Part shown: one piece after another, positions 18,535 through 27,255 of the stretch
Layout of the letters: each line of letters opens with the position of its first letter
How positions within the stretch are numbered: the stretch's first letter is position 1
Origin: Pseudomonas sp. PB120
GTDB taxonomy: Bacteria; Pseudomonadota; Gammaproteobacteria; Pseudomonadales; Pseudomonadaceae
Length of the DNA: 60,762 nt
Direction: 5' to 3'
Assembly: GCF_009761815.1 (NCBI RefSeq)
Contig: NZ_RWIN01000008.1
Location: 1 to 60,762 of the forward strand
The notes under the pieces: generated by a model
Database searches by the model: none
The model's input: only the letters and a program-made list of their open reading frames with translations
Told to the model about the DNA's origin: nothing
Program-made: the position numbers and the translations under genes

Positions 18535-19764
18535 TCAGCCACCATCAATACTGGCCAACGCCACCCGCAACCGCCCCGCACTCTCCCGCTGACAATTGAG
18601 CTGCACCCGCTCCAACCCCAGCCAATCCGCCATCCGCCGCAAATTCACTGCCAACGCCAGCATCCCTTCATCATCCAGCCCCGGCGCTTCCTCATGCACG
18701 GCATGCACCGCCAACCTGCCCAACGCCCGCTCCGCCCGCAGATCCACCCGCGCGGCAATGCGTTCGTTGTGCAAAAACGGCAGCACGTAATAGCCATAGA
18801 CCCGTTTGTCCTGCGGCGTATAAATCTCCAGCCGGTAGCGAAAATCGAACAAGCGCTCGGTGCGGCTGCGTTCCCAGATCAGCGAATCGAAAGGTGAAAG
18901 CAAGGCACTGGACTCGACCTTGCGCGGCACTGTCGGCTGCGGCAGGCAGTACGCCGGCTGACGCCAGCCCTGGACCTCACACATCAACAGTTCGCCGGCC
19001 TCGACCAGTTCCGCCAGTCGCGGTCGGCTGTCCGTCGGGCTCAGGCGAAAATAATCGCGCAGGTCCTTTTCCGTGCCCACGCCCAGCGCGGTCGCGGCAT
19101 GCAGCAACAGCCCCCGCTGGGCTTCGGCTTCGCTGAGCAGCGGCTGTTGCAGAATCGCCGACGGAATCACCCGCTCCGGCAAGTCATAAAGTCTTTCAAA
19201 TCCACGCCGCCCCGCCACCGTCACTTCACCGGTGGCGAACAACCATTCCAACGCATGTTTTTCCGCGCTCCAGTCCCACCAGGGCCCTGCCCTTTCCTGG
19301 CGGGTCGAAAGGCTTCCGGCACCCAGAGCGCCGAGGGTCTGCACCGAGGCCAGCACCCGGCGGATGGTGTCTTGCTGCTCACGACCGAATTTCGCCAGCT
19401 GCTGATAAATGTCTTCGCCACGGGTCGCGCGCAGCATGCGCCAGCGCATCAACGGGTACATCGACAAGGGCAGCAGCGACGCTTCATGTCCCCAGTATTC
19501 GAACAGCGTGCGCTGTCGGCCCGAACTCCAGGCAGCCTGGTCGAGCAAATCGGAAGAGTAGTTACCCAGACGGGAAAACAGGGGAAGGTAGTGCGAACGC
19601 ACCAAAGCATTGACGGAGTCGATCTGCAGAATGCCCAGCCGCTCGATCAGGCGGTTGAGCTGAACCGGTTTGATCGTCGCTGGCGGCTGGCGCCCGTTGA
19701 ATCCTTGGGCGGCCAGCGCCATGCGTCGAGCCTGTTTGAGGGAAAAGGACAGCGTCGCGGGCAT
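18535..19764 (-). CDS. YcaQ/AlkX-like winged-helix DNA glycosylase
   Basis: 409 residues from the ATG at 19764; AAGGAG lies six bases upstream, whereas the ATG at 19770 is directly abutted by it. Members of this HTH_42 family include DNA glycosylases that unhook interstrand crosslinks. The catalytic Q-x-D motif is visible as Q47-I-D49 in ILQIDSVN. Other family blocks are LFEYWGHEASLLP (about 90-102), the winged-helix region LRDYFRLSPTDSR (about 235-247) and the C-terminal LSPFDSLIWERSRTERLFDF with YGYYVLPFL. The inferred role is repair of crosslinked or alkylated bases. Confidence 0.86.
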   Translation of the reverse strand: MPATLSFSLKQARRMALAAQGFNGRQPPATIKPVQLNRLIERLGILQIDSVNALVRSHYLPLFSRLGNYSSDLLDQAAWSSGRQRTLFEYWGHEASLLPLSMYPLMRWRMLRATRGEDIYQQLAKFGREQQDTIRRVLASVQTLGALGAGSLSTRQERAGPWWDWSAEKHALEWLFATGEVTVAGRRGFERLYDLPERVIPSAILQQPLLSEAEAQRGLLLHAATALGVGTEKDLRDYFRLSPTDSRPRLAELVEAGELLMCEVQGWRQPAYCLPQPTVPRKVESSALLSPFDSLIWERSRTERLFDFRYRLEIYTPQDKRVYGYYVLPFLHNERIAARVDLRAERALGRLAVHAVHEEAPGLDDEGMLALAVNLRRMADWLGLERVQLNCQRESAGRLRVALASIDGG

Positions 19765-19828
19765 GAACATCTCCTTGTCTGCTCGCAACCTACCTCACCG
19801 GGAGAGGGTTTGTGTAGTTGAGTGTTGC

Positions 19829-20044
19829 TCATTTGTGCATCGGGTCATTCCAGAAGGGTTTGACCGACTCAAACTCCACGTCCGCACGGCTCATGCCGAT
19901 GTCCTTCAGTGCTTCGTCACTCAGGCTCGCCAGCAGTTCGCGCTCGCGGTGCAGTTCGTACCAGCGACTGAATTTATGCAGCAGATCGGACACCAGGTGC
20001 ACCGAGTGTTTTTCTACGGCTGGATACTCATGTTGACCTTTCAT
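19829..20044 (-). CDS. DUF1127-family small protein
   Basis: 71 residues. The C-terminal half has the DUF1127 pattern (RELLASLSDEALKDIGMSRADVEFE). Members in alphaproteobacteria and Pseudomonas affect phosphate, RNA or stress responses. It is encoded divergently from the LysR gene at 20140 with 95 bp between them, so the LysR protein is a candidate regulator of it. The start at 20044 is preceded by an AGGGCAACAAG stretch, a weak ribosome site. Confidence 0.85.
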   Translation of the reverse strand: MKGQHEYPAVEKHSVHLVSDLLHKFSRWYELHRERELLASLSDEALKDIGMSRADVEFESVKPFWNDPMHK

Positions 20045-20139
20045 CTTGTTGCCCTCCGTTTAGATGGCTCCAGTCTCTGCCCAGGTCTAAGATCAATCCA
20101 ACGAATGTTTCTGATGTCACATATCTCGGAGATTGATGA

Positions 20140-20994
20140 ATGTCAGCCTTCCCAAGTATCAACACCGAAGTGTTGCGCACCTTTGTTGCCATCGCCGATC
20201 AGGGCGGTTTTACCCGCGCCGGCGAGCTGGTCAACCGAACCCAGTCTGCCGTGAGCATGCAGATGAAACGGCTGGAAGAGGACGTGTTGCAGCGCCAACT
20301 GTTCCAGCGCGACGGGCGGCAGGTGCGCCTGACGGCTGAAGGCCAGGTGCTGCTGGGTTACGCCCGGCGCATCCTCAAGCTGCACAGCGAGGTGTTCAAT
20401 ACTTTGCGCGAGCCGCACATGGTCGGCATGGTGCGCATCGGTACCCCGGACGATTATGTGATGCGTTTCCTGCCTGGGATTTTGCGGCGATTCGCCCAGT
20501 CATATCCGCTGATCCAGATCGAGGTGCACTGCGAATCCTCCAAACAATTGTTGATGCGCCAGGACCTGGACCTGTCCATCGTCACCCGCGAACCCGGCAG
20601 CGAGATCGGCCAGTTGTTGCGCAAGGAGCATTTTGTCTGGGCCGAGGCGCAATGCTTCAGCGCCCACGAGCAGACGCCTTTGCCGCTGGCGATGTTCAAC
20701 AGTGATTGTTTCTGCAGGATGTGGGCGTGCAATGCCCTTGATGCCGTGGGCCGTGACTACCGCGTGGCGTACAACAGCGACAGCCTGTCGGCGATCATGG
20801 CGGTGGTCAGCGCCGGCCTGGCCGTCACCGCGCAACTGGAAAGCCTGATCACGCCCGACATGCGCATTCTTGGCGAGGCGGAAGGCCTGCCGGTGCTGCC
20901 CGAGGCGAGCATCATGCTGGTGCGCAACCTGCACAACCCGTCGCCAATCACCGAATGCCTGGCCGAGCACATCGTCGAAGGCTTCAAACTTTAA
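20140..20994 (+). CDS. LysR-type transcriptional regulator
   Basis: 284 residues. The N-terminal helix-turn-helix is FVAIADQGGFTRAGELVNRTQSAVSMQMKRLEE (about residues 15-47 in pieces), followed by the co-inducer domain from about residue 95. It resembles LrhA/HexA-type regulators. The divergent neighbour is the DUF1127 gene, the usual arrangement for a target. Its 3' end overlaps the convergent TauE/SafE gene by 11 bases (20984-20994). Confidence 0.88.
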   Translation: MSAFPSINTEVLRTFVAIADQGGFTRAGELVNRTQSAVSMQMKRLEEDVLQRQLFQRDGRQVRLTAEGQVLLGYARRILKLHSEVFNTLREPHMVGMVRIGTPDDYVMRFLPGILRRFAQSYPLIQIEVHCESSKQLLMRQDLDLSIVTREPGSEIGQLLRKEHFVWAEAQCFSAHEQTPLPLAMFNSDCFCRMWACNALDAVGRDYRVAYNSDSLSAIMAVVSAGLAVTAQLESLITPDMRILGEAEGLPVLPEASIMLVRNLHNPSPITECLAEHIVEGFKL

Positions 20995-21733
20995 AGGCGA
21001 GCATCACCGCACAGAGCACCAGAAAGCCGCAAAACAGCCCGCGCAACAACCGCTCCGGCAGCGCGTGGGCTATTTTCACGCCCCAACTGATGCTCATCAG
21101 ACCACCGACAGCCAAGGGCACGCCGATCATCCAGTCCACTTGATGGTGGACCGCATAAGTCACCAGCGTGACGCCCGTGCTGGGCAGTGCCAATGCCAAC
21201 GACAGGCCCTGGGCCACGACCTGGCTGGTGCCGAACACACTGGTCAGCACCGGCGTCGCCACCACCGCCCCGCCCACGCCAAACAACCCGCCCATGGCGC
21301 CGGACGCCGCGCCGAGTACGCCCAGCCACGGCCATGAATAATTCATCTGCGAAGAAACCGGTGTGTTGGCGCTGAACATGCGCACCAGGTTGTAGGCCGA
21401 CAGCGCGACCAGGAACGCGACAAATCCGATGCGCATGGTTTGCGCATCGATGCCCACCGCCCAGATCGAACCGATCCAGGCAAAGCAGAACCCCATCAGG
21501 GCCAGCGGCAGTGCATGCCGTAGTTCGATCCGGTTGCGCTGGTGATAACGCCACAGTGCCAGCATCACGTTCGGCACCACCATCACCAGCGCCGTGCCTT
21601 GGGCGATCTGCTGGTCGAGGCCGAACAACACACCCAACAGAGGGATGGCGATCAAGCCACCGCCGATGCCGAACAGACCACCCAGGGTGCCCAGGGCCGC
21701 GCCGAATACCAGATACATCAGAAACTCAATCAC
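20984..21733 (-). CDS. TauE/SafE-family membrane permease (sulfite/organosulfonate exporter type)
   Basis: 249 residues, about eight helices, with an internal repeat: FGIGGGLIAIPLL (residues 20-32) and FGVGGAVVATPVL (about 150-162), the two G-G-G loop signatures of this family. It probably exports an anion such as sulfite, sulfoacetate or another small carboxylate; the substrate is unknown. It is divergent from the LysR gene at 21845 (111-bp gap), a likely regulator-target pair. Confidence 0.88.
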   Translation of the reverse strand: MIEFLMYLVFGAALGTLGGLFGIGGGLIAIPLLGVLFGLDQQIAQGTALVMVVPNVMLALWRYHQRNRIELRHALPLALMGFCFAWIGSIWAVGIDAQTMRIGFVAFLVALSAYNLVRMFSANTPVSSQMNYSWPWLGVLGAASGAMGGLFGVGGAVVATPVLTSVFGTSQVVAQGLSLALALPSTGVTLVTYAVHHQVDWMIGVPLAVGGLMSISWGVKIAHALPERLLRGLFCGFLVLCAVMLAFKV

Positions 21734-21844
21734 AGGCGATTTTCCCCTTACGTCAGGTGATTCATCCTACGCAGTTGACGCTGGCGGGGAAACGCACAGC
21801 ACCGCACAATGGCTGTGCCAAATTCGCATAAGCGCTGATACGCC

Positions 21845-22801
21845 ATGAACCCCAATCAATTGACTGAACAACTGGGCCTGTTTCTCGATGTGCTGGAAAC
21901 CGGTAGCTTTTCCGCGGCCTCTCGTCGCCATCCGCTGACTCCGTCAGCCGTGGCCCGGCGCATTGATAGCCTCGAAAACGCTGTAGGCAGTCAGTTGTTC
22001 ATTCGCAGCACCCACGCGGTGCGCGCGACCTCGGCGGGGCTGGCGTTTGCCGAGCGTGCCCGGCGAATCGTCGCGGAACTGCAACTGGCCCGGGCGGAAG
22101 CGGTGTCCTTGAGCAGCGCGCCGGAAGGCTTGATCCGGATCGATGCGCCCGCCGCCTTCGGGCGCCGACACCTGGCGCCAGTGATTGCGGACTTTCTGAT
22201 GCATTACCCTGGCCTCGACGTGCAATTGCACTTGATTGACAGCTTTGTCGACATGCAAGGCTTGAACCTGGGCAAAGTCGATCTGGTGCTGCGCGCCGGG
22301 CAAATGGCCGATACGCGGCTGGTGGCCACGCCGTTGGCAAGTATGGTGCGCATTGCGTGCGCCAGCCCTGACTATTTGAAACGCCGTGGCGTGCCGACCG
22401 ATCCGACACAGCTGATTGAACACGATGGTGTCGACTGGGATGGACTGGCCCCGCTGTTCGCCTGGCGCTTCGAACGTGACGGACAGATGCACTTGCATCG
22501 TCCGGCGCGCATTCGCATGAGTGCCAATAATGCCGAAGCGCTGGTGTGCGGCGCATTGGCCGGGCTGGGCATCGCACATTTGCCGACCTGGCTCGCCAGC
22601 GAGTATTTGCTGCGCGGTGAACTGCTGCCGCTGTTTTGCGAAAACGGTCTTCCTCAGCCAGAAAGCACCGGGATCTACGCGCTGCGCCTGGAGCAACAGC
22701 CCAACGCCCGGAGTCGTTTGTTGCTGGAATACCTGAAAACCCGCTTCAGTCCGATTCCACCGTGGGACCTGGCGTTGCAAAACACCCTCGAACAGCACTA
22801 G
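21845..22801 (+). CDS. LysR-type transcriptional regulator
   Basis: 318 residues. The winged helix-turn-helix contains FLDVLETGSFSAASRRHPLTPSAVARRIDSLE (about residues 13-44 in pieces). The ligand-binding domain starts near residue 90 (GLIRIDAPAAFGRRHLAP), a form typical of the AaeR/DmlR group. Divergent from the TauE/SafE permease, which is its most likely target. The ohrR gene follows after 69 bp and is probably a separate unit. Confidence 0.88.
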   Translation: MNPNQLTEQLGLFLDVLETGSFSAASRRHPLTPSAVARRIDSLENAVGSQLFIRSTHAVRATSAGLAFAERARRIVAELQLARAEAVSLSSAPEGLIRIDAPAAFGRRHLAPVIADFLMHYPGLDVQLHLIDSFVDMQGLNLGKVDLVLRAGQMADTRLVATPLASMVRIACASPDYLKRRGVPTDPTQLIEHDGVDWDGLAPLFAWRFERDGQMHLHRPARIRMSANNAEALVCGALAGLGIAHLPTWLASEYLLRGELLPLFCENGLPQPESTGIYALRLEQQPNARSRLLLEYLKTRFSPIPPWDLALQNTLEQH

Positions 22802-22870
22802 GCTAGAATTATCTGGCGCATTAAAGAATCGCCCACTAAATTTGAGATCATCACAGATCAAGGCATCGAC

Positions 22871-23332
22871 ATGAGCACCGAGCACGACACCCCCGATAAC
22901 TGCGATCACCTGCTGCTGGATAACCAGGCCTGCTTCGCCCTGCACTCCACGTCGCTGATGATGACCAAAGTGTACAAACCACTGCTTCAAGCGCTGGGCC
23001 TGACCTATCCGCAGTACCTGGCGATGATGGTGCTGTGGGAACGGGACGGGTTGACGGTAGGCGAAATCAGCACGCGGTTGTTGACCGATCCCGGCTCACT
23101 GACCCCGTTGCTCAAACGCCTGGAAGCCGAAGGCTTGCTCAGCCGCACCCGTAGCCGGGAGGACGAGCGGGTGGTGATCGTTGAACTCACCGAGCAGGGT
23201 CGTGCCTTGCGGGAGCGGGCGCGAACCGTCCCCCAATGCATCCTCGGCGCCAGCGGCATGACGGTGGAGCGTTTGAACAAGCTGCAAGCGGAGCTGCAAG
23301 TGTTGCGTAGCAATCTGCAAGATAACCTCTGA
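22871..23332 (+). CDS. ohrR: Organic hydroperoxide resistance regulator OhrR (MarR family)
   Basis: 153 residues. The peroxide-sensing Cys of the family lies in the N-terminal block QACFALHSTS (Cys21), followed by PQYLAMMVLWE and the winged helix GEISTRLLTDPGSLTPLLKRLE. Oxidation of this Cys by organic hydroperoxide releases DNA and derepresses ohr. The gene order ohrR-ohr is conserved in pseudomonads, but a REPIN and a 366-bp gap lie between the two here. Confidence 0.93.
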   Translation: MSTEHDTPDNCDHLLLDNQACFALHSTSLMMTKVYKPLLQALGLTYPQYLAMMVLWERDGLTVGEISTRLLTDPGSLTPLLKRLEAEGLLSRTRSREDERVVIVELTEQGRALRERARTVPQCILGASGMTVERLNKLQAELQVLRSNLQDNL

Positions 23333-23356
23333 TCTTCCTGCCCTCCACCTATCCCT

Positions 23357-23447
23357 TGTGGGAGTGAGCCTGCTCGCGATAGCGGTGTGACATTCAGCAT
23401 CTACGCTGGCTGACACACCGCCATCGCGAGCAGGCTCACTCCTACAG
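23357..23447. repeat. REPIN (GTGGGAGTGAGC variant)
   Basis: Left REP TTGTGGGAGTGAGCCTGCTC, right REP GCGAGCAGGCTCACTCCTAC, inverted, about 40 bp apart. It is inserted between ohrR and the ohr promoter, and the substitution GCGAGC to GTGAGC is matched on the other arm. Confidence 0.87.
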
Positions 23448-23603
23448 TGTTTTGCGGCGGTCCTAAGTATCAGCTTTGCCTGCCAGCCCCCCCAAAAAAA
23501 TCTACTGCGCTTACCCCCCGCCGACCGCTCTACGCCGGTACTTTCGCCCTTCCACATTTACGCGTACGCATCCCTTCAGCAAAAATCTTTGAAAATTTAT
23601 CTT

Positions 23604-23666
23604 GCGCACTAACCATTAGCGCGATACATTCATTTCGCACTTACTTAGCGCGCAAACATTTAGCGC
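23604..23666. promoter_or_regulatory. Candidate OhrR operator region upstream of ohr
   Basis: The motif TTAGCGC occurs three times in the same orientation, at 23616-23622, 23645-23651 and 23660-23666, within the AT-rich 100 bp before ohr. An inverted GCGCACTAA is at 23604-23612, and GCGCAAACATTTAGCGC at 23650-23666 is a dyad. The arrangement is what a dimeric MarR-type repressor would bind. Assigning it to OhrR is inferred from its position. Confidence 0.5.
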
Positions 23667-23698
23667 AAATCATCCAAACCCGAAACGAGGCCTACATC

Positions 23699-24118
23699 AT
23701 GCAAACTCTCTATACCGCAATCGCAACCTCCACTGGCGGCCGTGACGGTCGTGCGGTTTCCAGCGACAACATCCTCGACGTCAAGCTCGCCACCCCGAAA
23801 GAACTTGGTGGTGCCGGCGGTGCAGCGACCAACCCTGAGCAACTGTTTGCAGCCGGCTATTCCGCCTGCTTCATCGGCGCGTTGAAATTCGTTGCCAGCC
23901 AGACCAAACGCACCATCCCGAACGACGCGTCGATCACCGCCCACGTCGGCATCGGTCAGATCCCTGGTGGTTTCGGTCTGGACATTGACCTGCACATCAG
24001 CCTGCCGGGTCTTGAACAAGCCGACGCGCAAAGCCTGGTCGACGCGGCTCACCAGGTCTGCCCGTACTCCAACGCCACCCGTGGCAACGTTGATGTGCGT
24101 CTGCACGTAACCGTCTAA
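23699..24118 (+). CDS. ohr: Organic hydroperoxide resistance protein Ohr
   Basis: 139 residues from the ATG at 23699 (MQTLYTAIAT), preceded by ACGAGG. The two catalytic cysteines of the Ohr/OsmC family are present: Cys57 in YSACFIGAL and Cys121 in HQVCPYSNATRGN. It reduces organic hydroperoxides using dihydrolipoyl donors. A secreted esterase gene follows after 33 bp on the same strand and may be co-induced. Confidence 0.96.
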   Translation: MQTLYTAIATSTGGRDGRAVSSDNILDVKLATPKELGGAGGAATNPEQLFAAGYSACFIGALKFVASQTKRTIPNDASITAHVGIGQIPGGFGLDIDLHISLPGLEQADAQSLVDAAHQVCPYSNATRGNVDVRLHVTV

Positions 24119-24151
24119 CCCCTGAGCTCAAGGCCCGAACAGGAAACCAAC

Positions 24152-25168
24152 ATGAACACTTTTAGCAAAGTCTTGACCGGTACCCTTCTCGCCCTGTCCA
24201 TCCACAGTGCATTCGCGGGCGACGGGGTTGAACACAACACCCAGGCGTTCCTCGATGTCCTGAACGCCGGCACCGGCAAACCGATGGAACAACTCACCCC
24301 CAAAGAAGCCCGCGCCGTACTGGTGGGCGCGCAATCCGGGGTGAAATTGACGCTGCCAAAAGCGGATGTCAGCGAGAAGACCATTCAAGTCGACGGCCAA
24401 CCGCTCAGCCTGACCATCGTCCGGCCGGCCGGTGTCAAAGGCGAGTTGCCGGTGTTCATGTTCTTCCACGGCGGCGGCTGGGTATTGGGGGATTTCCCGA
24501 CTCACGAGCGGCTGGTTCGTGACCTGGTCGCGGGTTCGGGCGCGGTAGCGGTGTTCGTCAATTACACCCCGTCACCGGAAGCGCATTACCCGGTTGCGAT
24601 CAACCAGGCGTACGCCGCGACGAAGTGGGTGGCCGAGCACGGTAAAGAGATCAACGTCGACAGCAAGCGCCTGGCGGTGGCGGGTAACAGCGTCGGTGGC
24701 AACATGGCGGCAGTGGTTGCGCTGATGGCCAAGGACAAGGGCACACCGTCGATCAAGTTCCAGGTGCTGTTGTGGCCGGTGACGGATGCCAGCTTCGAGA
24801 CAGCGTCCTACAACCAGTTTGCCGAGGGGCACTTCCTCACCAAAAACATGATGAAGTGGTTCTGGGACAACTACACCACCGATGCCAATCAGCGTAACGA
24901 AATTTACGCCTCGCCACTGCGGGCAACCCCGGCGCAACTCAAGGGCTTGCCACCGGCGCTGGTGCAGACGGCGGGAGCTGATGTGTTGCGCGATGAAGGT
25001 GAAGCGTATGCGCGCAAACTCGACGAGGCGGGTGTACCGGTGACCTCGGTTCGCTACAACGGCATGATCCACGATTATGGTTTGCTCAACGTAGTGAGCC
25101 AGGTGCCAGCGGTGCGTTCGGCGATGCTGCAGGCTTCTGAAGAGCTCAAGCAACACCTGAAGAAATAA
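24152..25168 (+). CDS. Secreted alpha/beta-hydrolase (hormone-sensitive-lipase-type esterase)
   Basis: 338 residues. Signal peptide 1-22 (ending HSAFA). The HSL-type oxyanion motif H-G-G-G is at residues 106-109, the nucleophile elbow GNSVGG has Ser180, and the catalytic Asp and His are in GADVLRDEGE (about 279-288) and MIHDYG (about 309-314). Periplasmic or secreted esterase. The 33-bp gap after ohr suggests one transcript; an induction by peroxide is possible but not shown. Confidence 0.86.
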   Translation: MNTFSKVLTGTLLALSIHSAFAGDGVEHNTQAFLDVLNAGTGKPMEQLTPKEARAVLVGAQSGVKLTLPKADVSEKTIQVDGQPLSLTIVRPAGVKGELPVFMFFHGGGWVLGDFPTHERLVRDLVAGSGAVAVFVNYTPSPEAHYPVAINQAYAATKWVAEHGKEINVDSKRLAVAGNSVGGNMAAVVALMAKDKGTPSIKFQVLLWPVTDASFETASYNQFAEGHFLTKNMMKWFWDNYTTDANQRNEIYASPLRATPAQLKGLPPALVQTAGADVLRDEGEAYARKLDEAGVPVTSVRYNGMIHDYGLLNVVSQVPAVRSAMLQASEELKQHLKK

Positions 25169-25180
25169 CACCGCCGCCCC

Positions 25181-25281
25181 TGTAGGAGCGAGCTTGCTCG
25201 CGATGGTCGTCAACGATAACGCGGGCTATCTGTATGCCCGCGTTGTCTGGACCTCCATCGCGAGCAAGCTCGCTCCTACAG
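25181..25281. repeat. REPIN (two inverted REP sequences)
   Basis: Left GTAGGAGCGAGCTTGCTCG and right inverse copy are about 48 bp apart, in the 3' end between the esterase gene and the efp terminator. This is the rightmost REP-type element I could find in the window. Confidence 0.9.
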
Positions 25282-25306
25282 AGATCGGGGTGTTTTTTGA
25301 AGGCAC

Positions 25307-25338
25307 AAAAAAAGCCCGACTCAATGGTCGGGCTTTTT
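25307..25338 (-). terminator. Rho-independent terminator of efp
   Basis: The stem AGCCCGAC / GTCGGGCT (25313-25320 with 25327-25334) is flanked by an A-run and a T-run, so on the minus strand it ends in a U-tract directly after efp. It may also end the esterase transcript. Confidence 0.92.
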
Positions 25339-25355
25339 CATTCCTGAAGCTGTGC

Positions 25356-25925
25356 TTATTTAGCACGGCCTTTGTAGGAACCGCCTTCGCGGGTATCGAT
25401 CTCGATCATGTCGCCGATTTCGATGAAGTCAGCAACCGACAGCTCGGTACCGTTCTTCAGTTTGGCAGGCTTCATCACCTTGCCGGAAGTGTCACCGCGA
25501 GCGGAACCTTCGGTGTAGTCAACCTGACGCACGATAGTGGTCGGCAGCTCTACGGAAACCAGACGGCCTTCGAAGAATACGGCTTCGCAAACGTCGGTCA
25601 TGCCTTCTTCGATGAACGGCAGAACGCTTTCGATGTCTTCAGCGTTCAGCTCGTACATGGTGTAGTCGGTGGTGTCCATGAACGTGTAGGTGTCGCCGCT
25701 GATGAAGGACAGGGTCGCTTCTTTGCGGTCGAGGATTACGTCGTCCAGTTTGTCGTCGGCGCTGTAAACGATCTCGGTCTTGTAACCGGTCAGCAGGTTT
25801 TTCAGCTTGGTCTTCATGATCGCGCTGTTACGACCGGATTTGGTGAATTCAGCTTTCTGAACCAACCATGGATCGTTTTCGAGACGGATCACGGTACCGG
25901 GTTTCAGTTCTTTACCAGTTTTCAT
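25356..25925 (-). CDS. efp: Translation elongation factor P
   Basis: 189 residues, three beta-barrel domains. The tip of domain I reads KSGRNSA, with Arg at residue 32, the site that EarP rhamnosylates in Pseudomonas; enteric EF-P carries Lys there. It relieves ribosome stalling at polyproline stretches. The gene lies 48 bp downstream of earP on the same strand and ends at a strong terminator, so earP-efp form one short operon. Confidence 0.98.
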   Translation of the reverse strand: MKTGKELKPGTVIRLENDPWLVQKAEFTKSGRNSAIMKTKLKNLLTGYKTEIVYSADDKLDDVILDRKEATLSFISGDTYTFMDTTDYTMYELNAEDIESVLPFIEEGMTDVCEAVFFEGRLVSVELPTTIVRQVDYTEGSARGDTSGKVMKPAKLKNGTELSVADFIEIGDMIEIDTREGGSYKGRAK

Positions 25926-25973
25926 TGCGAATATCCGAATTTGGATGGGATTTACAAAAATCTAGGCCGCGTA

Positions 25974-27131
25974 TCATATCCAATTTAGGTAAAACTGTAC
26001 CAGCGCTGCGGCAAGATCCGCCTGCAAGCCCTGTTCCAGACACCATGCTTCGGCATGTTTTTGCAGTTCGGGCCAATGTTTACGAGTCGCGAGCCAGTGA
26101 CCGGACATATCATGACCGGCATTCCACTCACGCCAAAGACCGCTGATCGCCTCGCGAGCAGGCGTGGAAAGCCCTTTTGTGTACAACGTCAGGAAGGCTT
26201 CGAGCTTGTCCAGGTGGATGTCTTCGTCCTGCCGATAGATGTGCCAGAGCATCGGCCGCCCCGCCCATTGCGCGCGGACGAACGAATCTTCGCCGCGCAC
26301 GGCGTTGAAATCACAGCACCACAGCAGGTGGTCATACTGATCCTGTCGGACGAACGGCAGCACCTGCACGGTCACCGCATCACGCACATGCACCGCGCCA
26401 GCCTGCAACCCGTCGATACCGAGCCAGCGTTCGACGTCTCCCAGAATCCGCCCTTCGGGCACCAGCAGATGCGTGGGGGTCGTATCGGCGGCCAGCACAT
26501 CCAGCCAACTGGCCAGACCGGGGTTTTCGTAGGCAAACAACGAGATCAATTGCGCGCCCTGCGCCCGATCAATTCCTAAACCTTGCAGGAATGTTCGCTG
26601 CGCTTCGGGATCTTGCTGAAATTGCCGACGACGCTCCAGCAATCCTCTTTCACGCAGCAAGCCACCGGTGCCCTTCTGGAACCCCGGAAAGAAAAAGAAT
26701 TTCTGCACACTCCTGTATTTCACCGACGGCAAGCCATGGCATCCGATCACCCAGTCTTCGGCACTCAGGTAATCGAGATTCATCCACAGCGGCGGCTTTT
26801 CCCCGACGGCCATGGCCTCCATGTAAGCGCTCGGCAGCTGACAGGCGAAGGCGGCGATGACCACGTCTGCCGCTTCGGCGGGTAACCAGTCGGCCGGCCA
26901 CTGTCGGACCTCGACGCCTTCCTGCCATTGCTCGGCGGCATGGATGTCGATGGCCGGGCAGAGGCGTTCGAAGGCCCGCAGATCATCGACCCACAAACGC
27001 ACGGCCACCGAATGTTCAGCCACCAGTTGGCGGGCCAGTCGCCAGGTCACGCCGATGTCGCCAAAGTTGTCGACCACGGTGCAAAAAATATCCCAGCGCC
27101 GGCAGCTCTTCATTTGAGACAGTTCAGGCAT
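25974..27131 (-). CDS. earP: EF-P arginine 32 rhamnosyltransferase EarP
   Basis: 385 residues from the ATG at 27131, which has AGGAG six bases upstream; an ATG at 27113 would trim six residues to MKSCRRWDIF and is a possible alternative. It transfers rhamnose from dTDP-rhamnose to Arg32 of EF-P. Family features seen are WDIFCTVVDNFGDIGVTWRLAR (residues 13-34 in pieces), the acidic-aromatic nucleotide region around PFVRQDQYDHLLWCCDFN (about 258-275) and GEDSFVRAQWAGRPMLWHIY. Its operon partner carries the target Arg32. Confidence 0.95.
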   Translation of the reverse strand: MPELSQMKSCRRWDIFCTVVDNFGDIGVTWRLARQLVAEHSVAVRLWVDDLRAFERLCPAIDIHAAEQWQEGVEVRQWPADWLPAEAADVVIAAFACQLPSAYMEAMAVGEKPPLWMNLDYLSAEDWVIGCHGLPSVKYRSVQKFFFFPGFQKGTGGLLRERGLLERRRQFQQDPEAQRTFLQGLGIDRAQGAQLISLFAYENPGLASWLDVLAADTTPTHLLVPEGRILGDVERWLGIDGLQAGAVHVRDAVTVQVLPFVRQDQYDHLLWCCDFNAVRGEDSFVRAQWAGRPMLWHIYRQDEDIHLDKLEAFLTLYTKGLSTPAREAISGLWREWNAGHDMSGHWLATRKHWPELQKHAEAWCLEQGLQADLAAALVQFYLNWI

Positions 27132-27255
27132 TCCAGGCTCCTGTTGGCAAAGGCGCCGATTGTCCGCATAAATTACCCCGTGCAGAAGAGCCGACGTCGA
27201 TTAATCTTCATGCGACAATCGCCACTCGCCCGCGATCACCCGCCAGGAGGCAGTC

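Noticed and set aside
16929..18581. 550-codon open frame opposite the class II DAHP synthase
   Set aside because: Shadow of the recognised enzyme on the plus strand.
38..25281. Repeated palindromes considered as a CRISPR array
   Set aside because: The units are scattered singly between genes with inverted, not direct, arms and without regular spacers; they fit REP/REPIN elements.
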